Shown here: in pieces, positions 8,286 to 16,153 of the stretch | How the letters are laid out: each line of letters starts with the position of its first letter | Numbering within the stretch: position 1 is the stretch's first letter | Assembly (NCBI GenBank): GCA_030456445.1 | Contig: JAKDNM010000005.1 | Coordinates: forward strand, 1-64,000 | DNA: 64,000 nt | Direction of reading: 5' to 3' | DNA from: Hyphomicrobiales bacterium | Lineage (GTDB): Bacteria > Pseudomonadota > Alphaproteobacteria > Rhizobiales > Rhizobiaceae | The notes under the pieces: generated by a model | The model's database searches: none | What the model was told of the DNA's origin: nothing | The model's input: the letters and a program-made list of their open reading frames with translations, nothing else | Position numbers and translations under genes: made by a program

Positions 8286-9164
8286 ATGAACGCCCAGACC
8301 GCAATCCTTCAACAGGATATCACGCCGGACGGTGGCGACTACGAGGTCGTGCGCCGCTGCATAGAGAAGATCAGCCTCGACTATCGCGACCAGCCTTCGC
8401 TGGAGGTGCTGGCCGAGGCCGTCGGTGACACGCCGACCGGCTTGCAGAAACTGTTCACCCGCTGGGCGGGACTGAGCCCCAAGGCTTTCCTGCAAGCCGT
8501 CACGCTCGATCACGCACGTCGGCTGCTGGACCAGGGCGCGCCGTTGCTCGACGCCGCCTACGAGGTCGGCATGTCGGGGCCGGGTCGCCTGCATGATCTC
8601 TTCGTCACGCATGAGGCGATGTCGCCGGGCAATTACAAGACGCGCGGCGCGGGCCTCACCATGCGCTACGGCTATCATATCTCGCCCTTCGGCGTGGCGC
8701 TCGTCATGGTGACGGAGCGCGGCCTTGCCGGCCTCGCCTTCTGCGATCCCGGCCGCGAGCGCGAGGCCTTCGCCGACATGTCGGCGCGCTGGCCGAACGC
8801 GACCTATGTCGAGGACATGGCGGCAACGGCGCCTTATGCCGGCCGCGTCTTCGACCCGGCGAAATGGCGAACCGAAGAGCCGCTTCGCGTCGTGATGATA
8901 GGCACCGATTTCCAGTTGCGTGTCTGGCAGGCGTTGCTCAGGATCCCGATGGGCCGCGCGATCAGCTATTCCTCCATCGCAAGGGAGATCGGCGCACCCA
9001 AGGCGTCCCGCGCGGTCGGCGCGGCCATCGGCGCCAACCCGATGTCGTTCGTGGTGCCGTGCCACCGCGCGGTCGGCAAGTCGGGTGCGCTCACCGGCTA
9101 CCATTGGGGCCTGACGCGCAAGCGCGCCATCCTCGGCTGGGAGGCAGGGCAGCTTGCCGGATAG
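8286..9164 (+). CDS. AraC-domain methylated-DNA--protein-cysteine S-methyltransferase (Ada-like, lacking the N-terminal Zn/Cys domain)
   Basis: N-terminal AraC HTH; active-site PCHRAV; GxxMSFVVPCHR. Confidence 0.9.
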   Translation: MNAQTAILQQDITPDGGDYEVVRRCIEKISLDYRDQPSLEVLAEAVGDTPTGLQKLFTRWAGLSPKAFLQAVTLDHARRLLDQGAPLLDAAYEVGMSGPGRLHDLFVTHEAMSPGNYKTRGAGLTMRYGYHISPFGVALVMVTERGLAGLAFCDPGREREAFADMSARWPNATYVEDMAATAPYAGRVFDPAKWRTEEPLRVVMIGTDFQLRVWQALLRIPMGRAISYSSIAREIGAPKASRAVGAAIGANPMSFVVPCHRAVGKSGALTGYHWGLTRKRAILGWEAGQLAG

Positions 9165-9205
9165 ATACTGAACGGCGCTCTTTCCATTTGAGCACATCAT
9201 GGTCT

Positions 9206-9236
9206 AGCTTCCCGGAAACCGCGTTTCCGGGAAGCT
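9206..9236. promoter_or_regulatory. Perfect 14-bp stem / 3-nt loop hairpin immediately upstream of ribokinase start
   Basis: AGCTTCCCGGAAAC-CGC-GTTTCCGGGAAGCT. Confidence 0.8.
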
Positions 9237-9240
9237 CTTC

Positions 9241-10146
9241 TTGATCACCATCACCGTCATCGGCTCCATCAATCTCGATCTCATAGCCACCGTCGAGCGG
9301 CTGCCTGCGCCGGGCGAGACCGTCACCGGCGGCGATTTCTCCACCGCGCCGGGCGGCAAGGGGGCCAACCAGGCGCTCGCCGCGCGACGCGCCGGGGCCC
9401 AGGTCCGGATGATCGGCGCGGTGGGAAAGGACACCTTCGCCGTTGAGGCGTTGTCGCTGCTGGAGGAGGGCGGCGTCGACCTCTCCCATGTCGGGCGCCT
9501 GCATGCCCCGACCGGAACGGCGCTGATCCTGGTCGATCCGAAAGGCGAAAACGTCATCGCCGTCGTGCCCGGCGCGAACCAGACGGTCCTGCCGGGTGAT
9601 CTTGTGGCGGCCGGTCTGAAGAAAGGCGAATATCTTCTCCTGCAGCAGGAGATCCCGCTTGAGACAGTGGAGGCATCCCTGAGGACAGTTCGGGAGGTGG
9701 GCGCGGTTTCCGTCCTCAACACGGCGCCCTTCCGCGCCGAGGCGGCCGCCTTCATCGGCGAGGCCGATTACGCCGTCGCCAACGAGACCGAATTCGATCT
9801 TTACGCCGATGCGCTTTCCCTGCCCGAAGGCGAGCGCACCAGCCGCATGAGGGCCTTCGCGGAACGCACGGGCCGGACGCTGATCGTCACGCTGGGAGCC
9901 GATGGCGTGCTTGCCGCCGCGCCCGGCGAAACGCTTGCGGTGCCGGCCCTAAAGGTGAAGCCGGTCGATACGGTCGGCGCAGGCGACACGTTCTGCGGCT
10001 ATCTGGCGGCGTCGCTCGCTTCCGGCCTGCCGTTGGAACAGGCGCTCCGTCGCGCGGCCACCGCTGCTTCGCTCGCCTGCCTCAAGGAAGGCGCGCAGCC
10101 GTCGATCCCGCTTAAGGCCTCGGTCGACCGGGCCATGAAAGGCTGA
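9241..10146 (+). CDS. rbsK: Ribokinase
   Basis: pfkB family: GSINLDLIATVERLPAPGETVTGGDF, GGKGANQALAARR, DTVGAGDTFCGYLAA; TTG start. Confidence 0.9.
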   Translation: MITITVIGSINLDLIATVERLPAPGETVTGGDFSTAPGGKGANQALAARRAGAQVRMIGAVGKDTFAVEALSLLEEGGVDLSHVGRLHAPTGTALILVDPKGENVIAVVPGANQTVLPGDLVAAGLKKGEYLLLQQEIPLETVEASLRTVREVGAVSVLNTAPFRAEAAAFIGEADYAVANETEFDLYADALSLPEGERTSRMRAFAERTGRTLIVTLGADGVLAAAPGETLAVPALKVKPVDTVGAGDTFCGYLAASLASGLPLEQALRRAATAASLACLKEGAQPSIPLKASVDRAMKG

Positions 10147-10157
10147 GGAGGACGGCG

Positions 10158-10772
10158 ATGGCGCTTCACACCTATCTTGCCTATCTCCTCGCCACCATCG
10201 TCATTGTCATGGTGCCGGGGCCGACGGTCACGCTGGTGGTGGCGTCGGGCATGCGCCATGGTGCCCGTGCCGCCCTCCTCAACGTGGCGGGCACGCTCGC
10301 CGGCGTGGCGATGGTCTTCGCCGTGGTCGGCATCGGGCTTGCCTCGGCAATCACGGCGCTGGGCGACTGGTTCGACTATATCCGCTTCATCGGAGCGGCC
10401 TATCTCGTCTGGATCGGCCTTCAGATGCTTTTCTCGCATAGCGGGGCGACGGGAGACGTCGCACCGCAGACGCCCCGGATGGGTTTCTTCGCGCAGGGGC
10501 TGCTGGTGGCGATCAGCAATCCGAAGACGCTGTTCTTCTTCGGCGCCTTCATCCCGCAATTCATCGATCCGGCGGGCAGCTACCCGTTGCAGATTGCGCT
10601 CATGGGGGTGACCGCCATGTTCTTCGGTGCGCTCTCCGACAGTACCTATGCGCTTGCCGCCGCCCGCGCCGGCCGGGCGCTGTCGGCGAAGCGCTTCCGC
10701 CTCTTGACGCGGGTCGGCGGCGGCTTCCTGGTCAGCGGAGGGTTGTGGCTCGCCTTTTCGCGGGTGCGCTGA
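10158..10772 (+). CDS. LysE family translocator
   Basis: MVPGPTVTLVVASGMRHGARAALLNVAGTLAG... and NPKTLFFFGAFIPQFID. Confidence 0.9.
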   Translation: MALHTYLAYLLATIVIVMVPGPTVTLVVASGMRHGARAALLNVAGTLAGVAMVFAVVGIGLASAITALGDWFDYIRFIGAAYLVWIGLQMLFSHSGATGDVAPQTPRMGFFAQGLLVAISNPKTLFFFGAFIPQFIDPAGSYPLQIALMGVTAMFFGALSDSTYALAAARAGRALSAKRFRLLTRVGGGFLVSGGLWLAFSRVR

Positions 10773-11801
10773 TCAGTCTTTCTTCCCGCGCACCGTGTCA
10801 CGCCAGACAAGCGGCGCTTCCAGAAAGCGGCTGGCGGGTGCCTGTTCGGCCGCCGTCTCGCCCATCGTCGCGAGATCGACCACGGCAGCGGCGAGTTCCT
10901 CGACCGGCGGAGAAAAGCTCGTCAGCCGGTAGGAAAGCCAGCTTGCCTGCTCGATGTCGTCGAAGCCGATGATGCTGAGTTCGTCGGGGACCGAGAGGCC
11001 GTATTCGTGCCGCGCGACATCCATGAAGCCGCAAGCGATGAGGTCGGTGACGCAGAAGGCCGCGTCGGGCCGCTCGCGCCCGGCGAAGAGCGCGCGTGCG
11101 CCAGCCACGCCGGCCTCGTAGCTGGTGCGGCCGTTGCGGGTGCTCGCTACCTCGATGCCGGAAGCCCGGGCGGCGCCGATGAAGGCTTCTTCACGCGCGA
11201 TCAGGCTTGGCGTTCCTGCCTCCGAGGCGACAACAGCCAGCCGTCTGCAGCCGGCCCTGACGAAGGTTTCGAGCGCGGTTCTCCCGGCGAGCCGGTTATC
11301 GAGGGAGAGGTTGTAGGGGCCGGCGAGGCGGTCGTCGCGGTTTATGAGGATCAGGCGCTGGCCATTGTCGAGGCAGGTTCGGATGATCGACTGCGCCGGC
11401 GTCCCCGACAGCACCACGGTGGCGTCTGCGCGGTAGTTGAGCGTTTGCCTCAGTGCGTGCTCGACGTTTTCGCTTGGACCTGTCGTGTCGATCACCATCG
11501 CCACTTTCCCGGCTTCCTGAAGGTGCCGGGCGAGCGTGCGCACCATGCGCGATATATAGGGCGTATCGCTTTCGGCCACGACAAGGCAGACGATACCGGT
11601 CGATTTGCGCAGCAGGCCGCGCGCCAGATGGTTGACGTGGTAGCCGAGTTTTTCGGACGCCTGGATGACGCGCCGGCGCGTTTCTTCCGAGACACTGGCC
11701 CCTGGGGTGAAGGTGCGCGAAACGGCCGAGCGCGACACGCCGGCGAGTTCCGCCACCTGCTTGGCGCTGGCAAAGGCTTTGCGGGTCTTGGTCGAATCCA
11801 T
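10773..11801 (-). CDS. LacI family transcriptional regulator
   Basis: AKQVAELAGVSRSAVSRTFTPGASVSEETRRRVIQASEKLGYHVN HTH; periplasmic-binding-like effector domain. Confidence 0.93.
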   Translation of the reverse strand: MDSTKTRKAFASAKQVAELAGVSRSAVSRTFTPGASVSEETRRRVIQASEKLGYHVNHLARGLLRKSTGIVCLVVAESDTPYISRMVRTLARHLQEAGKVAMVIDTTGPSENVEHALRQTLNYRADATVVLSGTPAQSIIRTCLDNGQRLILINRDDRLAGPYNLSLDNRLAGRTALETFVRAGCRRLAVVASEAGTPSLIAREEAFIGAARASGIEVASTRNGRTSYEAGVAGARALFAGRERPDAAFCVTDLIACGFMDVARHEYGLSVPDELSIIGFDDIEQASWLSYRLTSFSPPVEELAAAVVDLATMGETAAEQAPASRFLEAPLVWRDTVRGKKD

Positions 11802-12110
11802 GGGCCGGGGCGAGGTGAGGAGATGTCGTTAAGGAACCGTCATCTTGCACCGGTGCGGCGCAACGGACAAGGTCATGAATGGTGCCGCACTGTTCCGGCT
11901 CAGGCGCGGGCGATATCGCACAGGTTCAAGCCTGCATCCTGCTCGTCTACCGCGCCGCCGACGCTTCCGGCCGGGCCGGATTGACGCTCCGGTAACGCCT
12001 GCCTGCTAGAGATCGGCTTGACAAGCAAGAGCCGGGCCAGTTTCCTTCCCGCGGAAATAAATCCGCCGGACGTCCGTCCGGCAAGGCACGGGATGCTCGG
12101 GCAAGGCACG

Positions 12111-13622
12111 ATGGGGCTTTCCGCCAGGCTGCAACTGAAGCAATCGCAATCGCTGGTGATGACGCCGCAGCTCATGCAGTCCATCCGGCTGCTGCAATTG
12201 AGCCATGTCGATCTGGAGCTTTTCATCGACGAGGAGATCGAGCGCAATCCGCTGATCGAGCGCGGCGGCGAGGACGATCTGCCTGCTGGCCCCGATGCAG
12301 CGCAAGATCGTGGCGGGAACGGGGAGGAAAGCGATACCGAGCCCGAATGGAGCGCGGCTTCCATGTCGGACCGGCTCGACACATCGCTGGAAAACATCTT
12401 TCCCGACGATCCCGGTATGCGCGATCCGATCGGCCCCGATCTGGCGGCGCAATGGAAATCGGCCCATGACGGTGGCGGCCATGCGCTCGAAAGCGACGGC
12501 TTCAGTCTGGAGGAAGTGACCGCGGCCCCGGTGACGCTGCGCGACCATGTGCGCGAGCAGATAGCCTTCGCCTTCACCGACCCGGTTGAAAGTGCCGTCG
12601 CGGTCGAACTGGCCGATGGGGTGGACGATGCCGGCTATCTGCGCGCCGGCCTCGGTGAGGTTGCCGAAAGGCTGGGCGTTGGTGCGGATGTCGCCGCCGC
12701 GGTGCTTTCCGTCTGCCAGACATTCGATCCGGCGGGTATCTTCGCGCGCGATCTTTCGGAGTGCCTGGCGCTCCAGCTTCGAGTCCGCGACCGCCTCGAC
12801 CCGGCGATGGAGGCGCTTCTGCGCAACCTGGAGCTTTTGGCGCGGCGCGATTTCCAGGCACTGACGCGCCTGTGCGGCGTCGGCCAGGAAGACCTGCTCG
12901 ACATGCTGGCCGAGATCCGCGCGCTCGATCCCAAGCCCGGCATGGCTTTCGCCGGGGGCACGGCCGATGTGATCGTGCCGGACGTCCTTGTCCGCCCGGC
13001 ACCGGACGGAAGCTGGCAGGTGGAACTCAACCCCGATACGCTGCCGCGCGTGCTGGTGGACAACGCCTATTACGCACGGGTCAGTTCGGCGGCGAAGGAT
13101 CCGGCCGAGAAAGACTTTCTGACGGAATGCCTGCAAAGCGCGACCTGGCTGAAGCGCAGCCTCGACCAGCGCGCCCGCACGGTCCTGAAAGTGGCGTCCG
13201 AAATCGTGCGCCAGCAGGACGCGTTTCTCGTCCATGGCGTGCGCCATCTGCGGCCGCTCAACATGAAAAGCATCGCCGAGGCGATCGGCATGCATGAATC
13301 GACCGTCAGCCGCGTGGCGGCCAACAAATACATGCTGACCCCGCGCGGCGTCTTCGAATTGCGCTATTTCTTCACGCCGGCCATCGCCGGCGCAAACGCG
13401 GGCGAGGCGCATTCCTCCGAAGCGGTCCGCGATCGCATCCGCCAGCTCATCGAGCAGGAGGAACCGGCCGAAGTGCTTTCCGATGATTCGATTGTGGATA
13501 AGCTGCGCCAGAGCGGTGTCGACATCGCCCGAAGGACAGTTGCCAAGTATCGGGAAGGAATGAGTATTCCCTCTTCCATAGAGCGCCGCCGCGAGAAGAA
13601 GGCGCTCGCCGCGCTCGGCTGA
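12111..13622 (+). CDS. rpoN: RNA polymerase sigma-54 factor
   Basis: MGLSARLQLKQSQSLVMTPQLMQSIRLLQLSH and RpoN box ARRTVAKYREGMSIPSSIERR; ORF open from 12018, alternative start at 12093. Confidence 0.96.
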   Translation: MGLSARLQLKQSQSLVMTPQLMQSIRLLQLSHVDLELFIDEEIERNPLIERGGEDDLPAGPDAAQDRGGNGEESDTEPEWSAASMSDRLDTSLENIFPDDPGMRDPIGPDLAAQWKSAHDGGGHALESDGFSLEEVTAAPVTLRDHVREQIAFAFTDPVESAVAVELADGVDDAGYLRAGLGEVAERLGVGADVAAAVLSVCQTFDPAGIFARDLSECLALQLRVRDRLDPAMEALLRNLELLARRDFQALTRLCGVGQEDLLDMLAEIRALDPKPGMAFAGGTADVIVPDVLVRPAPDGSWQVELNPDTLPRVLVDNAYYARVSSAAKDPAEKDFLTECLQSATWLKRSLDQRARTVLKVASEIVRQQDAFLVHGVRHLRPLNMKSIAEAIGMHESTVSRVAANKYMLTPRGVFELRYFFTPAIAGANAGEAHSSEAVRDRIRQLIEQEEPAEVLSDDSIVDKLRQSGVDIARRTVAKYREGMSIPSSIERRREKKALAALG

Positions 13623-13661
13623 TCTCGCCGGCACCGGCCGCGGGAAAGCGGCTGCCGTCGG

Positions 13662-13690
13662 TTGACATGCCCGTTCAATCCCCCTACTAG
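13662..13690 (+). promoter_or_regulatory. Sigma-70-type promoter upstream of hpf leader
   Basis: TTGACA (13662-13667), 17-bp spacer, TACTAG (13685-13690). Confidence 0.65.
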
Positions 13691-13697
13691 GCCGCCC

Positions 13698-13979
13698 GCA
13701 TGAGGTGGGGGCGGAGCCGCAAGCCCTGCTTGAGGCAGGCTGCGGTGCGGATTCCGCGCCGTTTTGGCTACGGGACCGTCGGGCTTGCACCGCCCGGCGG
13801 ACGCGAGCGTTTGTTGAAAAAATCGTGTTTGAAATCAAAAACTTGAAGTGCGTTTCGACGCGATGCCGCCTATGCTGCCGTGAAATCGTGGAGATGATGA
13901 CCCAACCTTGTGCGCACGGGCCATCGGTATAAACTCGACCGGGGTCTGTCGAGCATCAAAACGAAAGGTCGGACTTCCG
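13698..13979 (+). ncRNA. Candidate structured leader / small RNA upstream of hpf
   Basis: Hairpins at 13717-13745 and 13776-13800 (CCGTCGGGC-TTGCACC-GCCCGGCGG) downstream of promoter; no identified RNA family. Confidence 0.4.
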
Positions 13980-14558
13980 ATGAACCTGCGCATATCTGGC
14001 AAGCAGATGGATATAGGCGATGCGTTCCGGACGCGTATCGAGGGCCGCATCGGGGAAGCCGTCGACAAATATTTCGATGGCAGCTATTCGGGCCGCGTGA
14101 CGGTCGAGAAATCGGGCTCGCGCTTTTCCGCCGATTGCATGATCCATCTCGACACCGGCATCGCGCTGCAGGCGACCGGCGAGGCACAGGAGGCGATCTC
14201 CGCCTTCGACGCGGCGGCGGAGCGCATCGAGAAGCGGCTGAGGCGCTACAAGCGGCGGCTGAAATCGCACAAGTCGACCGCCTCGGAACCCGAGACGACG
14301 GCCGCCTACCGCATCGTCGAGCCGCTGGCGGACGACGATTCGGAGATTCCGGACGATTATGCGCCGGCGGTGGTGGCTGAATCGACCGTGTCCCTGCGCA
14401 CCATGACGGTTGCTTCCGCCGTGATTGAACTGGATGCTCGCGATGAGCCGGTATTCGTGTTCCGGCAGGCCGGCAGTGGCCAGGTCAATATCGTTTACCG
14501 CAGGGCGGACGGGAATATCGGCTGGATCGACCCAGCCGGCGGCGCTGGTAACGAGTAG
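13980..14558 (+). CDS. hpf: Ribosome hibernation promoting factor, long form
   Basis: MNLRISGKQMDIGDAFRTRIEGRIGEAVDKYFDG... and C-terminal domain VFVFRQAGSGQVNIVYRRADGNIGWIDP. Confidence 0.92.
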   Translation: MNLRISGKQMDIGDAFRTRIEGRIGEAVDKYFDGSYSGRVTVEKSGSRFSADCMIHLDTGIALQATGEAQEAISAFDAAAERIEKRLRRYKRRLKSHKSTASEPETTAAYRIVEPLADDDSEIPDDYAPAVVAESTVSLRTMTVASAVIELDARDEPVFVFRQAGSGQVNIVYRRADGNIGWIDPAGGAGNE

Positions 14559-14629
14559 AAAAATCTCGCGCGCCCGGCGGTAAACGGCCCGCGGGGCGGA
14601 AACGAAGTCCACACAAGGGACGCGGATAA

Positions 14630-15094
14630 ATGGATCTCAGCGATCTGATCGAGGTTTCGGCGATCATGCCGGCTTTGAAGGCGAATTCGAAGAAGCAGGC
14701 TCTCCAGCTTCTCTCCGAAAAGGCGGCGCGGATCACCGGTCTGCCCGAGCGCGAAATCTTCGACACGGTCCTAAGGCGCGAAAAGCTGGGCTCGACCGGC
14801 GTCGGCAACGGCATCGCCATCCCGCACGGCAAGATCCCCGGCGTGCGTCGCATCACCGGCGTCTTCGCCCGGCTGGAACAGCCGGTTGATTTCGATTCGC
14901 TGGACGACCAGCCGGTCGATCTCGTCTTCCTGCTCCTGGCGCCCGAAGGCGCAGGCGCCGATCATTTGAAGGCGCTTTCGCGGATCGCCCGCGTGCTGCG
15001 TGATACCGATACCGTCGCCAAGGTACGCGGCACCTCCGACGCCGCCGCCATCCTGGCCTTCCTTTCGCAGACGCCGGCCTCGCACGCGGCCTGA
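14630..15094 (+). CDS. ptsN: PTS IIA-like nitrogen regulatory protein
   Basis: GSTGVGNGIAIPHGKIPG active-site His motif; downstream of rpoN-hpf. Confidence 0.95.
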   Translation: MDLSDLIEVSAIMPALKANSKKQALQLLSEKAARITGLPEREIFDTVLRREKLGSTGVGNGIAIPHGKIPGVRRITGVFARLEQPVDFDSLDDQPVDLVFLLLAPEGAGADHLKALSRIARVLRDTDTVAKVRGTSDAAAILAFLSQTPASHAA

Positions 15095-15120
15095 CAATCT
15101 CGAACACTCCCAATGCAAAA

Positions 15121-15144
15121 CGGGCGCGGCCACTGGCCGCCCGG
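15121..15144 (+). terminator. Probable terminator hairpin after ptsN
   Basis: AAAA-CGGGCGCGGCC-ACT-GGCCGCCCG-GTTCTC; weak U tract. Confidence 0.45.
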
Positions 15145-15170
15145 TTCTCATCCTCGATGACTGCCTCTCA

Positions 15171-15270
15171 GAGCATGATCCGGAAAAGTGGGAACCGGTT
15201 TTCCGAAAAGATCATGCTCAAACAAAGAGATAAGAGCATGATGCGATTCAATCCAATCGCATCATGACTC
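15171..15270. repeat. Rhizobiales intergenic palindromic repeat (two adjacent hairpins)
   Basis: GAGCATGATCCGGAAAAGTGGGAACCGGTTTTCCGAAAAGATCATGCTC, then GAGCATGATGCGATT-CAATCC-AATCGCATCATGACTC. Confidence 0.85.
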
Positions 15271-15601
15271 AGTGCAGGCTGACCGGCGTCAGGTCGTTTT
15301 CCAGCGCGCCCGCCAGCGCTCCGGCGCGGGCATCCGTCAGCAGGATCGGTTGGCCGTTGGCCGCAAACAGCGCCCACAATTTGGTTCCCGCCTGGAGGTT
15401 GGGAATGCCGGGGAAGCTCCCCATCAATTCATCCGCGCCGATTTCGCGCATATAGGCGATGACGCCTTCGCCGAGATGGGCAAATTGAATTTCGGTCAGG
15501 GCGTTCGTTCCCATGTTCCCGGTCATTTCAGTGTTCTCGGTCATTTCAGCCTCCTTTCGCGAACCGTCTTTCCTGGACCGGTCCGCATAGAGCAGAGCCA
15601 T
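15269..15601 (-). CDS. DUF1150 family protein
   Basis: FAHLGEGVIAYMREIGADELMGSFPGIPNLQAGTKLWALFAANGQPILLTD; downstream of hsp20. Confidence 0.85.
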   Translation of the reverse strand: MALLYADRSRKDGSRKEAEMTENTEMTGNMGTNALTEIQFAHLGEGVIAYMREIGADELMGSFPGIPNLQAGTKLWALFAANGQPILLTDARAGALAGALENDLTPVSLH

Positions 15602-15610
15602 CGGTGAAGA

Positions 15611-16036
15611 TCAGTCTTTCACCGAAATGTTGATTTTCTGTACCAGCCGCTGCGGCTCCGGCCGGTCGAGATCGATCGCCAAAAGCCCGTTCTTCAGTTC
15701 CGCCGAGACGACCCGCATTCCCTCGGCCAGCACGAAGGCGCGGACGAACTGGCGCGCCGCGATGCCCCGGTGCAGATATTCGTGCTCGCCGTCCTCTTCC
15801 TGCCTGCCGCGGATCACCAGTTGGTTCTCTTCCGTGGTTACATCGAGGTCGCTTTCCTTGAAGCCGGCCACAGCAAGCGTGATCCTCAGCCGCACAGCCT
15901 CGGAACCGGCGTCGCACAATTTCTCGATATTGTAGGGCGGGTAGCCGTCGCCCGATTTCGCCAGACGCTCCAGCGTCTTTTCCATCGTGTCGAACCCAAG
16001 CATCAACGGGCTCGAGAAAGGCGTCATTCTGCTCAT
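15611..16036 (-). CDS. Hsp20 family small heat-shock protein
   Basis: MSRMTPFSSPLMLGFDTMEKTLERLAKSGDGYPPYNIEK... alpha-crystallin domain, EYLHRGIAARQFVRAFVLAEGMRV. Confidence 0.95.
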   Translation of the reverse strand: MSRMTPFSSPLMLGFDTMEKTLERLAKSGDGYPPYNIEKLCDAGSEAVRLRITLAVAGFKESDLDVTTEENQLVIRGRQEEDGEHEYLHRGIAARQFVRAFVLAEGMRVVSAELKNGLLAIDLDRPEPQRLVQKINISVKD

Positions 16037-16097
16037 TTTCCTGTCCTCGAAGAGCGACGTGGAAATGGAAAAACCCCGATGGCATCTTTCCGTACGA
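16037..16097 (-). promoter_or_regulatory. ROSE-type RNA thermometer in hsp20 5' UTR (predicted)
   Basis: GUCGCUCUUCGAGGAC hairpin (16043-16058) with UYGCU motif pairing to the AGGA Shine-Dalgarno, bulged G, 7 nt before ATG; upstream GCAUC...GAUGC hairpin. Confidence 0.7.
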
Positions 16098-16102
16098 TGC
16101 TG

Positions 16103-16131
16103 ATATGGTCCGCGCGCCGAACGGATTCAAG
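16103..16131 (-). promoter_or_regulatory. Sigma-32 (RpoH) heat-shock promoter
   Basis: CTTGAA (16126-16131) - 17 bp - CCATAT (16103-16108) on minus strand. Confidence 0.75.
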
Positions 16132-16153
16132 CCTCAAACAGCGGAGAAAAAGC

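Noticed and set aside
12075-12130. Sigma-54 -24/-12 promoter at rpoN start
   Set aside because: GGCACG half-sites present but the GC at -12 is at the wrong spacing and overlaps the start codon
12006-13838. 610-aa minus-strand ORF antisense to rpoN
   Set aside because: rpoN is unambiguous; antisense translation lacks motifs
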